DNA of 64,000 nucleotides from Nocardia anocheti (GCF_029675105.1 NZ_JAQQFV010000003.1:679757-743756); one strand, 5' to 3'. Positions 8,997-17,705 are shown, counted from the stretch's first letter. Notes: generated from the letters alone by a model not told the origin. Made by a program: numbers and translations.

Positions 8997-9422
8997 ATGA
9001 CCACCACCACCGCTTCCGCCGCCGTCACCGACACCGCCGCCTACCGCCCGGGCAAGATCCGCAACCGCGTGCTGTGGACCCTGCAGATCGTGCTCGGCCT
9101 GTTCTTCGTCATCGCGTCGGGTGGCCCGAAGCTCGTCATCCCGCACACCCTGATGGAGAACCCGCCCGCGAACGTCACCATCCCGCTCGGCCTGCTGGTC
9201 TTCATCGGTGTCGCGGAGGTGGCGGGCGGGATCGGCCTGATGGTGCCGCGTCTGAGCGCCGCGGCCGCCGCCGGTCTGTCGGTGCTCACCGTTCTGGCCG
9301 CCGCCACACAGGCTTTCATCGCCGAGCTGCCCGCCATGGCGATCTTCCCGCTGGTGCTCGCCGCGATCTTCGCCTGGATCGCCTACGAGCGTCGCGGCAC
9401 CCTGCCCGCCTTCGCACGCTGA
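8997..9422 (+). CDS. DoxX-like membrane protein
   Basis: 141 aa, four membrane spans. The DoxX-like first span is VLWTLQIVLGLFFVIASGGPKL, followed by IPLGLLVFIGVAEVAGGIGLMVP and two more spans. GAAGGA sits about 6 bases before the ATG. It is divergent from the GYD/DoxX pair, so three related small membrane or stress-type proteins lie together. It is followed by a strong hairpin, so it is monocistronic. No precise role can be given. Confidence 0.8.
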   Translation: MTTTTASAAVTDTAAYRPGKIRNRVLWTLQIVLGLFFVIASGGPKLVIPHTLMENPPANVTIPLGLLVFIGVAEVAGGIGLMVPRLSAAAAAGLSVLTVLAAATQAFIAELPAMAIFPLVLAAIFAWIAYERRGTLPAFAR

Positions 9423-9440
9423 TCCCGCGCCGCATCCGCT

Positions 9441-9473
9441 GACGATCACCGGACCCCGTGTCCGGTGATCGTC
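9441..9473 (+). terminator. Hairpin terminator after DoxX-like gene
   Basis: GACGATCACCGGA and TCCGGTGATCGTC form a perfect 13-bp stem with a 7-base loop, 19 bases after the stop. There is no U tract, as usual for actinobacterial terminators. Confidence 0.7.
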
Positions 9474-9541
9474 GCGTGTTCGCCCGGCGTGTGCTCTGAT
9501 GGAAAGAGGACCCGCAGCCCAGTGCCCGGGAGGTGCCAGCG

Positions 9542-9892
9542 TTGGCCGACGACATGCGTGAGCCCGACGATCGGACCTTCCGTCAGGCCGTGATCTACGG
9601 CCTGACGGTGATCGCGGTGGCCGCCGTGGTGTGCGCGCTCGCCGCCGTGTGGGCGGCGAACCGCGACGCCTGCGCGAGCGCGGAGAGCCGCCTGTGCGAC
9701 GACGCGGCGAAGACCGCCGTGCTCTTCGGCCCCGCCCTGGTCCTGCTGGCCGGTGGCCTGGGCGCGTTCGTCCAGACGTTCCGGCGGTACCGGGCGGACC
9801 GCAGCTGGCGGTCGTGGCAGGGCGCCGGGTGGTTCCTGTTCGTCGCGATGACGGCCTACCTGGCCATCGGCGCGGGCACTCTCACGACCTGA
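9542..9892 (+). CDS. Small three-span membrane protein
   Basis: 116 aa. The TTG at 9542 is chosen because GGGAGG (9528-9533) lies 8 bases before it; the upstream GTG at 9533 overlaps that site. Three hydrophobic segments are visible (VIYGLTVIAVAAVVCALAAV, then AVLFGPALVLLAGGLGAF, then a C-terminal span). A short loop with two cysteines (DACASAESRLCDD) could be disulfide-bonded outside. Family not recognised. The 3' end overlaps the convergent histidine kinase gene by 11 bases. Confidence 0.6.
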   Translation: MADDMREPDDRTFRQAVIYGLTVIAVAAVVCALAAVWAANRDACASAESRLCDDAAKTAVLFGPALVLLAGGLGAFVQTFRRYRADRSWRSWQGAGWFLFVAMTAYLAIGAGTLTT

Positions 9893-10982
9893 GCGGACGC
9901 ACCGGCGGCACCGGGAGCCGCACGGTGACCCGGAGTCCGCCCGCCGCACGCGGCGTCAAAGTCAGGGTCCCGGCGTGCGCGCGGGTGATGCTGTCGACGA
10001 TGGCGAGACCGAGACCGACACCGCTGTGGTGGGCGCGGGCGCGGTCGGTGCCGCGCTGGAACGGTTCGACCAGGATCGCGACGAGCTCCGGACGCAGCGG
10101 TGCGCCGGTGTTCTCGACCGTGAGCGCGACCCCGCCCGGGTCCGCGCCGGTGGTGACCCACACGGTGCCGCGCTCGGCGAGATTGTGGACGATCGCGTTG
10201 TGCACGAGATTGGTGGTGAGCTGCAACAGCAGCGCGTGCGAACCGAGGACCAGCGCCCGCTCGCCGCCGGTGTCGAGCGTGACGCCGTGCCCCTCGGCCA
10301 GCGCCAGCAGCGTTTCGGTGGCTTCCTCCGCGACGAGCGACAGGTCGACGAGTTCCCCGGTGGTGGACGGTCGGCCCGCCCTGCTGAGCAGCAGGAGCGC
10401 TTCGGTGAGGTCGATGGCCCTGGCATTGGCCGCGGACAATCGCTCGATGAGCGCGGCGCTGTCGCGGGCGGGGTCGGCGGCGGCCACGTCCAGCAGCGTT
10501 TTCGTGATGGCCAGCGGGGTGCGCAGTTCGTGGGAGGCGTTCGCCGCGAAACGCTGTGTCTCACCGACGTGCGCTTCCAGCCGAGCCAGCATGGTGTCGA
10601 AGGTGTCGGCGAGCTCACGCAACTCGTCGCGGCGGCCCGGCAGCCGGATCCGGTGCGCCAGTGACCCATCGGCGGCCGTCCGGGTCGCGGCGGTGATGCG
10701 GGCCAGCGGGGCCAGCATCCAGCCCGCGAGCAGCCAGCCACCCAGCAACCCGAACACCAGCAGACCGATCAGCACCACGGCCATGAACGGCGCGAAGGAA
10801 CGCAGCAGCAGCGCCCGGTCGATCAGGAATTCCCCGGTCGGGGCGTAGAGCCACCCGTCGGGCAGAAAGTACAGGTAGAACACCAGCACGCCCACCAGCA
10901 GCAGGACTCCCGCGACCATGATGAATCCCGCGTAGCTCAGCGTGAGCTTGAGGCGAACGCTGAGACCAGGGGGCCTAACCAT
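9882..10982 (-). CDS. Sensor histidine kinase
   Basis: 366 aa, membrane sensor kinase of the OmpR-partner class. Two membrane spans (about residues 18-40 and 64-88) bracket a short extracellular loop. A HAMP linker follows, then the H-box NASHELRTPLAIT with the phospho-accepting His151, and the ATPase boxes NLVHNAIVHN (N), VENTGAP (G1) and HHSGVGLGLAIV (G2). The start overlaps the response regulator stop by 8 bases, so the pair is translationally coupled. The tiny sensor loop and nearby VanY-like gene suggest an envelope signal, but that is inference. Confidence 0.9.
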   Translation of the reverse strand: MVRPPGLSVRLKLTLSYAGFIMVAGVLLLVGVLVFYLYFLPDGWLYAPTGEFLIDRALLLRSFAPFMAVVLIGLLVFGLLGGWLLAGWMLAPLARITAATRTAADGSLAHRIRLPGRRDELRELADTFDTMLARLEAHVGETQRFAANASHELRTPLAITKTLLDVAAADPARDSAALIERLSAANARAIDLTEALLLLSRAGRPSTTGELVDLSLVAEEATETLLALAEGHGVTLDTGGERALVLGSHALLLQLTTNLVHNAIVHNLAERGTVWVTTGADPGGVALTVENTGAPLRPELVAILVEPFQRGTDRARAHHSGVGLGLAIVDSITRAHAGTLTLTPRAAGGLRVTVRLPVPPVRPLRS

Positions 10983-11649
10983 GCTCGGTACCCGGGTCGA
11001 TGTGGTAGCCGACCCCGGCGACCGTCGCGATGACCCACGGCTCGCCGAGGCGTTTGCGCAACGCCGACACGGTGATCCGCACCGCGTTGGTGAACGGGTC
11101 GGCGTTCTCGTCCCAGGCCCGTTCCAGCAGTTCCTCCGCGCTCACGACCCCGCCCTCGGCCGCGACGAGCACCTCCAATACCGCGAACTGCTTGCGGGTG
11201 AGTGCGATGTAGCGGCCGTCGCGGTAGACCTCGCGGCGGAACGGGTCCACCCGTAAGCCCGCGATCTCGCGCACCGGTGGCCGGTGGTGGGCGCGGCGGC
11301 GATCCAGGGCGCGCAACCGCAGCACCAGCTCACGCAGCGCGAACGGCTTGGTGAGGTAGTCGTCGGCGCCGAGTTCGAAACCGCTCGCCTTGTCGTCGAG
11401 GCGGTCGGCGGCGGTGAGCATGAGGATCGGTGTCCCTCGGCCGGAGGCGACGATGCGCGCGGCGATCTCGTCGCCGGTCGGACCGGGGATGTCACGGTCG
11501 AGGACGGCGATGTCGTAGCTGTTGACGTCGAGCAGTTCCAGCGCGGTGTCCCCGTCCCCGGCGATGTCGGCGGCGATCGCGGCCAGGCGCAGTCCGTCCC
11601 GGATGGCCTCGGCCAGATACGGCTCGTCCTCGACGATGAGCACACGCAT
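10975..11649 (-). CDS. OmpR/PhoB-family response regulator
   Basis: 224 aa. The receiver domain spans residues 1-115, with acidic pocket EDEP, phosphorylation site Asp51 in VLDRDIPG, TAAD switch and KPF lysine. A winged-helix DNA-binding domain follows (about 130-220), with ALTRKQFAVLEVL and the recognition segment NAVRITVSALRKRLG. It is first in the operon, coupled to the histidine kinase downstream. The operon is divergent from the VanY-like carboxypeptidase 86 bases away, which is a plausible target. Confidence 0.92.
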   Translation of the reverse strand: MRVLIVEDEPYLAEAIRDGLRLAAIAADIAGDGDTALELLDVNSYDIAVLDRDIPGPTGDEIAARIVASGRGTPILMLTAADRLDDKASGFELGADDYLTKPFALRELVLRLRALDRRRAHHRPPVREIAGLRVDPFRREVYRDGRYIALTRKQFAVLEVLVAAEGGVVSAEELLERAWDENADPFTNAVRITVSALRKRLGEPWVIATVAGVGYHIDPGTEHG

Positions 11650-11735
11650 ACTCCGATGCTAGGCACCGGGACCTATGGTCCGCGTATCGAAATCCGGGTA
11701 CGGCCCGGCAACACGCGCCGCTCTTGACTCGGGGT

Positions 11736-12332
11736 ATGAAACCTCACCCACCAGCACAGATCGGTCGGCGCCGCTGGGCGATCGCCGTCGCGGTCCTGGC
11801 ACTCGGCGCGGCGACGACCGCGATCGTCGCGGACCGGATGCCGGACACCCTCGCGTTCCACAAGGCGCCTTTCGTCGATTTCCCGCTCGACGCCCCCGAC
11901 ACCCCGGTCGCCAGCGTGTTCACCGACGACCTCCCGACCGTGGCCAACCTCGATCCCGACCTCCTCGCCGCCCTGCGCCAGGCGGCCACCGACGCCCGCG
12001 CCGACGGCATCGACCTCGTCGTCACCAGCGGCTGGCGCACCGCGGCGGACCAGCGACAACTCCTGCGCGACGCGATCGCGAAGTACGGTTCCGAAGCCGA
12101 GGCGGCCCGCTGGGTCGCCACCCCCGACCGCTCGGCGCACGTCTCGGGCGACGCGGTCGACCTCGGTCTCGCCGAGGCCACGACCTGGCTGTCGCGCCAC
12201 GGCGCCGCCTACGGCCTGTGCCAGACCTACGTCAACGAGCCGTGGCACTACGAACTGCGTCCCTCGGCCGTCGACGAGGGCTGCCCGGACCCGTACGCCG
12301 ACCCCACCGAAGATCCGAGGATGCGGTGGTGA
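11736..12332 (+). CDS. VanY-family D,D-carboxypeptidase, membrane-anchored
   Basis: 198 aa. Residues about 13-33 form an N-terminal membrane anchor. The periplasmic catalytic domain has the zinc peptidase pattern: SAHVSGDAVDLG gives His135 and Asp142, and NEPWHYEL gives catalytic Glu168 and zinc His171. This family trims the terminal D-alanine from peptidoglycan stems. ATG 11736 is chosen; a TTG four codons earlier is possible. The stop overlaps the next gene's GTG by 4 bases. It lies divergent from a two-component system, which recalls vanRS-vanY layouts, but there is no ligase or vanX here, so resistance is not implied. Confidence 0.85.
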   Translation: MKPHPPAQIGRRRWAIAVAVLALGAATTAIVADRMPDTLAFHKAPFVDFPLDAPDTPVASVFTDDLPTVANLDPDLLAALRQAATDARADGIDLVVTSGWRTAADQRQLLRDAIAKYGSEAEAARWVATPDRSAHVSGDAVDLGLAEATTWLSRHGAAYGLCQTYVNEPWHYELRPSAVDEGCPDPYADPTEDPRMRW

Positions 12333-13636
12333 TCGACACGAGAACACCTGTCGCCCACACGAATCCGGGCCTCTGGGGCACAGTCGCGTTCCGCTTCTGT
12401 TTCGTCTACTTCGGCCTGTACTGCCTGCTCACGACCTACATCCCCTTCGCGCTGCTCGGGATCGCCGGGCGCTGGATCCGGGAGTTCCCCGGGCCGTGGA
12501 ACATTCCGTTCACCGACCCGCTCACCGGCTGGGTGGGTCGCGTGTTCTTCGGCGTCGACGCGACCCTGCGCATGGATTCGGGAGCCGGTGACCAGACCGC
12601 GATCTGGGTGCTGGTGCTGTGCCTGCTGGTGGTCGCCGCGCTGGTGGCGACCGGGTGGACCGCCGTGGCCGCGCGCACCCCGACACCGCGGCTGTCGGCC
12701 TGGTTCACCCTGTTCCTCCGGGTGTGCCTGGGCGGACAGATGATCGGCTTCGGATTCGCCAAACTGATCCCCACCCAGATGCCCGCGCCGAGTCTCGCGC
12801 AGTTGGTGCAGCCCTACGGCGACCTCAGCCCGGCGTCGGTGCTGTGGTTGCAGGTCGGCAGCTCCCCCGCCTATCAGATGACGCTCGGTGCCGTCGAGGT
12901 CACCGCGGGACTGCTGCTGTTCGTCTCCCGAACCGCCGTGCTGGGTGCCGCGCTCACCCTGGCGAGCACCGCGCAGATCCTGCTGCTGAACCTGACCTTC
13001 GACATCCCGGAGAAGCTGCTCTCCTTCCACCTGCTGCTGATCAGCCTGATCCTGCTCGCCCCGTACCTGCGCGCGCTGACGGACCTGTTCGTGCGACAAC
13101 GCGCGTGCGCACCACTGCGTCCACCGGCCCTGTTCCCCGACGAACGCCGCGACCGCCGCGCGGCCTGGCTCGTGGCGGCTCTCGGACTCTGGGTCGCGCT
13201 GGGCAGCGGCTACGACCGCTGGGTCGTCTGGCAGGAGCAATACGGTGCCGCCAGCCCCCGCTCCGAGCTGTACGGGATCTGGGAGGTCCGCGATCTCACC
13301 GTCGCCGGGAACCCGATCCCGCCGCTCACCACCGACGAAACCCGCTGGCGGCGTGTGGTTTTCGATCGACCGGGAGCGGCGACCTACCAGCACATGAGCG
13401 GCGAACTGGTCACCGTGCGGGCCGAATTCCGCCCCGGCGGCCAGCTCGTCCTCACCACCGAAGACGACCGACCCTTCGCGACGCTCACCGCGGACCGGCA
13501 CGCCGACGACCTGTCCCTCCGGGGAACACTGCACGACCGCCCCGTGGAGATCTCCCTGCGACGCATCGACCCCGACAGCTTCACCCTGCGTGGCCGCGGC
13601 TTCCACTGGGTCCAGGACTACCCCTACTTCCGCTAG
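12329..13636 (+). CDS. Multi-span DoxX-like membrane protein
   Basis: 435 aa. GTG 12329 overlaps the VanY stop (GTGA), so it is translationally coupled. About seven hydrophobic segments occur in the first 270 residues. The stretch FTLFLRVCLGGQMIGFGFAK and the pattern around FDIPEKLLSFHLLLISLILL resemble the DoxX-like superfamily. The C-terminal 140 residues are soluble and beta-rich (SELYGIWEVRDLTVAGNPIP, then GELVTVRAEFRPGGQLVLTT). Members are annotated only as DoxX-like proteins. Coupling to a peptidoglycan carboxypeptidase points to the envelope, as inference. Confidence 0.7.
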   Translation: MIDTRTPVAHTNPGLWGTVAFRFCFVYFGLYCLLTTYIPFALLGIAGRWIREFPGPWNIPFTDPLTGWVGRVFFGVDATLRMDSGAGDQTAIWVLVLCLLVVAALVATGWTAVAARTPTPRLSAWFTLFLRVCLGGQMIGFGFAKLIPTQMPAPSLAQLVQPYGDLSPASVLWLQVGSSPAYQMTLGAVEVTAGLLLFVSRTAVLGAALTLASTAQILLLNLTFDIPEKLLSFHLLLISLILLAPYLRALTDLFVRQRACAPLRPPALFPDERRDRRAAWLVAALGLWVALGSGYDRWVVWQEQYGAASPRSELYGIWEVRDLTVAGNPIPPLTTDETRWRRVVFDRPGAATYQHMSGELVTVRAEFRPGGQLVLTTEDDRPFATLTADRHADDLSLRGTLHDRPVEISLRRIDPDSFTLRGRGFHWVQDYPYFR

Positions 13637-14184
13637 TCGACGAGGTAGCGCAGCAGCACCGCGGTCTCGAAACGTCGCGTCTCGACCAGGCGCAGCGGAA
13701 TCCGCTGATCCAGCGGCGGGAACATGGGTGTGCCGCCGCCGAGGATCATCGGCGAGACGTAGAGCTGGTACTCGTCGATGAGCCCGTGCGGCATGAGGGT
13801 GGCGGCGAGGGTCGCGCCACCCACCTCCATGACCCCGTCGCCGCCCGTCTTGAGTTCGCGGACCACCTCGACGGCGTTCTCGCTGACCAGGGTGCTGTTC
13901 CAGCCGACCTTCGGCAGCGTGCGCGAGAACACCACCTTCGGTTTGGCGGTCCACAGGGCGCCGAAATCCCGCTGGATGGGCGGCGCGTCCGCGGGCACGT
14001 GCGGCCAGTACTCCGCCATCAGCTCGTACAGGCGTCTGCCGTGCAGCCCGATCTCGAGCTCGCGGTATCGGTCGTTGTGGAACTGGTGCAGTTCGTCGTC
14101 CGGGTCGGTCCAGTCGATCTTGCCGTCGCGATCGTTGATGTAGCCGTCCAGGGACACACCGATCCCATAGATCAGTTTTCTCAT
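13633..14184 (-). CDS. Dihydrofolate-reductase-fold (RibD C-terminal-like) protein
   Basis: 183 aa. It has the pattern of the RibD-C/DHFR-like family: RKLIYGIGVSLDGYINDRDG at the N-terminus, HGRRLYELMAEYWP in the middle and DEYQLYVSPMILGGGTPMF near the end, which holds the NADPH-binding loop. These stand-alone proteins are probable NADPH reductases of unknown substrate and are not true RibD. GGAGGAGG precedes the ATG. The 3' end overlaps the convergent DoxX-like gene by 4 bases. Confidence 0.85.
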   Translation of the reverse strand: MRKLIYGIGVSLDGYINDRDGKIDWTDPDDELHQFHNDRYRELEIGLHGRRLYELMAEYWPHVPADAPPIQRDFGALWTAKPKVVFSRTLPKVGWNSTLVSENAVEVVRELKTGGDGVMEVGGATLAATLMPHGLIDEYQLYVSPMILGGGTPMFPPLDQRIPLRLVETRRFETAVLLRYLVD

Positions 14185-14245
14185 ACCGGTGTAGACCTCC
14201 TCCGCGCTCGAAACTCATCGGTGTTCGATCAGGAGGCGAGGCGGA

Positions 14246-14680
14246 CTATCGGCCGGGTCCGCCGGGCGTCGGATCGGGGTCGCCGCCCCGACGCTTCTCG
14301 CCGGTGTCGATTCTGCGCGGCCGCACCCTCGGCCGCACGGACCCGGTCGCGGAATCCGCGCGTTTGCGTCGCGACGCCTCGAAGTCGATGACGGTGTTCT
14401 CGTGTTCGCCGTCCGGGGCGGGCGGCGGTACGGCGGCGGCCAGCCACGCGCCCGATTCCCGCTCCAGCTCCGCGCGGGTCACCGGACGGGTCGGCGCCGG
14501 ATCGTCGACGGCTCCTGCCCCCCAGGGCCGCTGCCGGGCGTCACCGATATCGTCCCCGCCGCGCCGCGGTCGCTTGGGCAGCCGGACGACATTGGACTCG
14601 CCGTCCTCGGCCTTGGCCTGTTCCCACTTCCGGCGCAGCCGCTGCACCGCGTCGTATCGGCCGGGATCGTGATCGGACAT
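14246..14680 (-). CDS. Hydrophilic hypothetical protein
   Basis: 144 aa counted from the ATG at 14680 (SDHDPGRYDAVQRLRRKW); an ATG 30 bases further upstream is possible. Highly charged and proline/arginine-rich, with no membrane span or known domain. A helical N-terminal part (AVQRLRRKWEQAKAEDGE) precedes low-complexity basic sequence, so most of it is probably disordered. Upstream of the DHFR-like gene in the same direction by 61 bases, possibly cotranscribed. Coding status is moderate because the composition is close to random high-GC sequence. Confidence 0.45.
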   Translation of the reverse strand: MSDHDPGRYDAVQRLRRKWEQAKAEDGESNVVRLPKRPRRGGDDIGDARQRPWGAGAVDDPAPTRPVTRAELERESGAWLAAAVPPPAPDGEHENTVIDFEASRRKRADSATGSVRPRVRPRRIDTGEKRRGGDPDPTPGGPGR

Positions 14681-15082
14681 CGACTCAACCGCGGACAGGG
14701 GTCGCGACACCCATCGATCTCACTGCGACCAGCACCCCGAACTCCGTCCTCGGTCCAACACCCACCGTCCCATTCTGCACGAAGCCCCCACCGGGCGTCT
14801 CCGTCGGCACGGCTATTCCTCGAGCAGCTCGCAGATCACCACCGGGATGTCACGGCTGATGTATACGACAATAACATCAATGACCGAGGCAATGTGGACA
14901 CCGATCACAATGATCCTTGACACCCCCGCTCCCCAGAGGGAATAGTGGCAACAGTCGAGCAAATCACCCACCGCCGGAAGGTGGGTTCCGGTGTTCCACC
15001 TGCCGAAAGTAGCTGCTGCCGTTGACTTTTCGCCCGGCGTCGCGGGCGGTCCGCGGCCGGACCTTCACCCAGGGAGAATCGA
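14681..15082. promoter_or_regulatory. Divergent intergenic region upstream of esterase
   Basis: About 400 bases without a convincing gene. It holds an AT-rich patch at 14857-14890 with a 23-bp dyad (listed separately). It also holds a possible promoter for the esterase: TTGACA at 14917-14922 with AATAGT 18 bases downstream, which would give a leader of about 130 bases. A short inverted repeat built from CACCG/CGGTG occurs near 14970-14992. Nothing else stands out. Confidence 0.4.
14857..14879. promoter_or_regulatory. 23-bp dyad, copy 1 (upstream of esterase)
   Basis: TGATGTA, 9-base centre, then AACATCA (14873-14879). The 23-mer agrees with the dyad at 16792-16814 at 16 of 23 positions by eye, including the whole left arm and the ACAT core of the right arm. 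The two copies precede the two alpha/beta-hydrolase genes that flank a TetR gene, as expected for its operators. Confidence 0.5.
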
Positions 15083-16051
15083 ATGACCGCGCTGCCGCCC
15101 CCGATCACCCCCTACCTCGAACCGGCCGCCAAGGAACTGGCCGAAGCCACCGACCCACACCCCCGCATCTACGAGGTCCCACCCGAACAGGGCCGCAAGA
15201 TCCTGGCCGACCTCCAAAGCGGCGAAGGAGTCCCCCGCCCCGACGTCGACGAGGAATGGGTCGAGGTCGACGCGGGAGAATGGGGCACCGTCCGCACCCG
15301 CATCATCCGCCCCAAAGGCACCACCGGCCCACTACCGGTCGTGTTCTACATCCACGGCGCCGGATGGGTCTTCGGCGACGAGAACACCCACGACCGCCTC
15401 TTCCGCGAACTCGCCGTCGGCGCGGACGCGGCCGGAGTCTTCCCCGTCTACGACCGCGCCCCCGAAAAGGGCTACCCCACCCAGGTCGAACAGAACTACG
15501 CCGTCGGCCAGTGGGTCCTGCGACACGGCGCCGAACACGGACTCGACACCACCCGCATCGCCGTCACCGGCGAATCCGTCGGCGGCTGCATGTCCGCGGT
15601 CTTCGCCCTCATGAACAAAGACCGCGGCGGCATCGACCTCAAAGCCCAAGTCCTGCTCTATCCGGTCACCAACGCCGACTTCGACACCCCCTCCTACCTC
15701 CAGTTCGCCGAGGGCTACTACCTCACCCGCGACGGCATGCAATGGTTCTGGGACGCCTACACCACCGACCCCGCCCAACGCGCCGAGAAATACGCCTCCC
15801 CCCTGCAAGCACCCCTCGAGGACCTGAAGGGCCTGCCGACCACCCTGGTCATCACCGACGAAGCCGACGTCCTACGCGACGAGGGCGAACAGTACGCCAA
15901 CAAACTGCGCGAGGCCGGAGTCGACGTCACCTCCGTCCGCGTCGCCGGGATGGTCCACGACTTCCTACTCCTGGACAGCCTGCGCGACACCCGCGCCGCC
16001 AACGTCGCCCGCACCCTGGCCATCGACGCGCTGAAAACCGCACTGAGCTGA
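15083..16051 (+). CDS. Alpha/beta hydrolase, HSL (hormone-sensitive lipase) family esterase
   Basis: 322 aa. The oxyanion-hole segment is VVFYIHGAGWVFGDEN (HGGGW variant), and the nucleophile elbow is GESVGG instead of the usual GDSAGG, with Ser in place. The acid is probably in TDEADVLRDEGE and the base His in GMVHDFLLL. These enzymes hydrolyse small acyl esters in the cytosol. Codon use here is strikingly C-rich (CACC/ACC runs) compared with neighbours. GGGAGAA precedes the ATG. The TetR gene lies 86 bases downstream in the same direction, and a 23-bp dyad lies upstream. Confidence 0.88.
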   Translation: MTALPPPITPYLEPAAKELAEATDPHPRIYEVPPEQGRKILADLQSGEGVPRPDVDEEWVEVDAGEWGTVRTRIIRPKGTTGPLPVVFYIHGAGWVFGDENTHDRLFRELAVGADAAGVFPVYDRAPEKGYPTQVEQNYAVGQWVLRHGAEHGLDTTRIAVTGESVGGCMSAVFALMNKDRGGIDLKAQVLLYPVTNADFDTPSYLQFAEGYYLTRDGMQWFWDAYTTDPAQRAEKYASPLQAPLEDLKGLPTTLVITDEADVLRDEGEQYANKLREAGVDVTSVRVAGMVHDFLLLDSLRDTRAANVARTLAIDALKTALS

Positions 16052-16137
16052 TACCCCGGTATCGATTCGGCGTTCTGCGGTGCCGGAACCGCTCGACAGG
16101 CGGATCGCTGTCGGTACGCGGTTGTTAAATTGACTCC

Positions 16138-16734
16138 ATGGCACCGCAGAACGCGCCGTATCATCACGGCGACCTCCCGGCCGCGCTCGTCCGCGCAGCA
16201 GTCGAGCTGCTCGAAGAGAACGGCGCCACCGAACTGTCGCTGCGGGCGGCCGCGCGCCGCGCCGGTGTGTCGACCGCCGCGCCGTATCGGCATTTCGCCG
16301 ACCGCGACGCCCTGCTGGCCGCGGTGGCGGCCGTGGGGTACCGGGAGTTGGGCGCCGATCTCGTCGCCGCGAATCCCACGCCGACGACCGCCGACGACTT
16401 CACCGAGATCGCCGTCGCCTACGTCCAGTTCGCCCTGAAGCGTCCCGGACTGTTCCGCGCCATGTTCTCCGAGCCCTGCGACCCCACCAGCCCCGAGCGC
16501 GTCGCGGCCACCACCGCCATCCACGACTACGTGCGATCGATTGTGCGGCAAGCCTTTCCGGACTCCGACGAGGAGGCGCTGGCCACCGCCATGTGGGCGC
16601 TCGTGCACGGCCTGGCCTTCCTGTACCTACACGGGAAGTTCGAGGTCGGCGCACCCGGAGACCTCACCGAACGGGTGCGCGCGACGATCAACTCGATCCT
16701 CGACCTGCGCCCGGCCGCCACCGTCGACGAGTAG
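16138..16734 (+). CDS. TetR-family regulator (WHG-type C-terminal domain)
   Basis: 198 aa. The N-terminal HTH starts with the characteristic PYHHGDLPAALVRAAVELL and has AAARRAGVSTAAPYRHFADR as the helix-turn-helix. The ligand domain has FALKRPGLFRAMFSEPC and MWALVHGLAFLYLHGKF (WxLVHGLA) typical of the WHG subfamily. It lies between two alpha/beta-hydrolase genes whose upstream regions share a 23-bp dyad, so it probably represses both. The ligand may be an ester or fatty-acyl compound, as inference. Confidence 0.9.
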   Translation: MAPQNAPYHHGDLPAALVRAAVELLEENGATELSLRAAARRAGVSTAAPYRHFADRDALLAAVAAVGYRELGADLVAANPTPTTADDFTEIAVAYVQFALKRPGLFRAMFSEPCDPTSPERVAATTAIHDYVRSIVRQAFPDSDEEALATAMWALVHGLAFLYLHGKFEVGAPGDLTERVRATINSILDLRPAATVDE

Positions 16735-16791
16735 CCGTCGAGGTCGGAACCGGCACGACCGCGGACTCCTCAGGGGCCCGCTCGCACCCCC

Positions 16792-16814
16792 TGATGTACT
16801 CGGCGCTTACATTA
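16792..16814. promoter_or_regulatory. 23-bp dyad, copy 2 (upstream of second hydrolase)
   Basis: TGATGTA-9 bases-TACATTA, 51 bases before the GTG of the next hydrolase gene. It matches the dyad upstream of the esterase in both arms. Probable operator of the intervening TetR protein. Confidence 0.5.
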
Positions 16815-16864
16815 GGGGTCGCGAAGCGCGCGGTCAAGAGCGCGCACATCCGAGGAGCAACAGA

Positions 16865-17668
16865 GTGACCAGCACCGACAACGACGACATCGGCGCGGCG
16901 ATGGACCCGGACAGCGATGCCCCCATCGCCCTGATCGCACCCGCGATGGCGATCGGCTCCCGCTTCTACACCCCGGTGGTCCGCGCGTTCGACACGCACG
17001 GCTGGGACGCGCACGTCCTGCCGCGCCGCGGATTCGAGCGGGGACAGCCCCGCGCGGCGCGCGGACACGACTGGTCCTACGGGGACGAGATCGACACCAT
17101 CACCGACGCGGTCACCCGGATCCGCCGCCGCCATCCCGCCCGGCCGGTGATCGTGCTCGGCCACAGCCTCGGCGCACAGCTCGCCGCCGGGCAGGCGATC
17201 AACCAGCCCGGCGTGGACGGGCTCGTCACGATCGGCGGCTGCCTCCCCCACCACCGACACTTCGCCGGTTTCGGCCTGCACGTGGCCGCCATGGCCGCCA
17301 TGATCCCCGCCCTGACCACGGCGTTCGGCTACCTGCCGCCACCCGCGTTCGGCGCCCCCGGCGCCCGCACCATGATGCGCGAGTGGGCCCGCATGGCGCT
17401 CACCGGCCGACCACCCTTCCCGACGGAACGCGCCATCGACGTCCCCGCCCTGGTGGTCGCCCTCGAGAACGACTCCATGGCCCCGGAATCCGGCGTCGAC
17501 GACTTCGCCCGCAGACTGTTCGCGCCCGGCACGGCGACCCGCTGGGACTACCGCACCGAGGATGTCCCACCCGGCGCGAGCAACGGCCACATCGACTGGG
17601 TCCGCACCCCACAACCCGTCGTCGACCGCATCGTCACCTGGTGGAAAACCGCCACGCCCCCTGCTTGA
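16865..17668 (+). CDS. Alpha/beta hydrolase fold protein
   Basis: 267 aa. GTG 16865 has GAGGAG 8 bases upstream. The nucleophile elbow is VIVLGHSLGAQLA (Ser in GHSLG). A likely acid is in the loop ALENDSMAPESG, and the base His may be in ASNGHIDWVR. The short N-terminal strand IALIAPAMAIGSRFY contains the oxyanion segment. Resembles the serine aminopeptidase/monoacylglycerol-lipase-like group; substrate unknown. It follows TetR with a dyad between them. Confidence 0.83.
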   Translation: MTSTDNDDIGAAMDPDSDAPIALIAPAMAIGSRFYTPVVRAFDTHGWDAHVLPRRGFERGQPRAARGHDWSYGDEIDTITDAVTRIRRRHPARPVIVLGHSLGAQLAAGQAINQPGVDGLVTIGGCLPHHRHFAGFGLHVAAMAAMIPALTTAFGYLPPPAFGAPGARTMMREWARMALTGRPPFPTERAIDVPALVVALENDSMAPESGVDDFARRLFAPGTATRWDYRTEDVPPGASNGHIDWVRTPQPVVDRIVTWWKTATPPA

Positions 17669-17683
17669 CAGCACTGTCGGCGA

Positions 17684-17705
17684 CTCCCGCCTCATCGGGC
17701 GGGAG
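17684..17705 (+). terminator. Hairpin terminator
   Basis: CTCCCGCC and GGCGGGAG form an 8-bp perfect stem with a 6-base loop, 16 bases after the hydrolase stop and before the riboswitch leader. It would insulate the two units. Confidence 0.55.
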
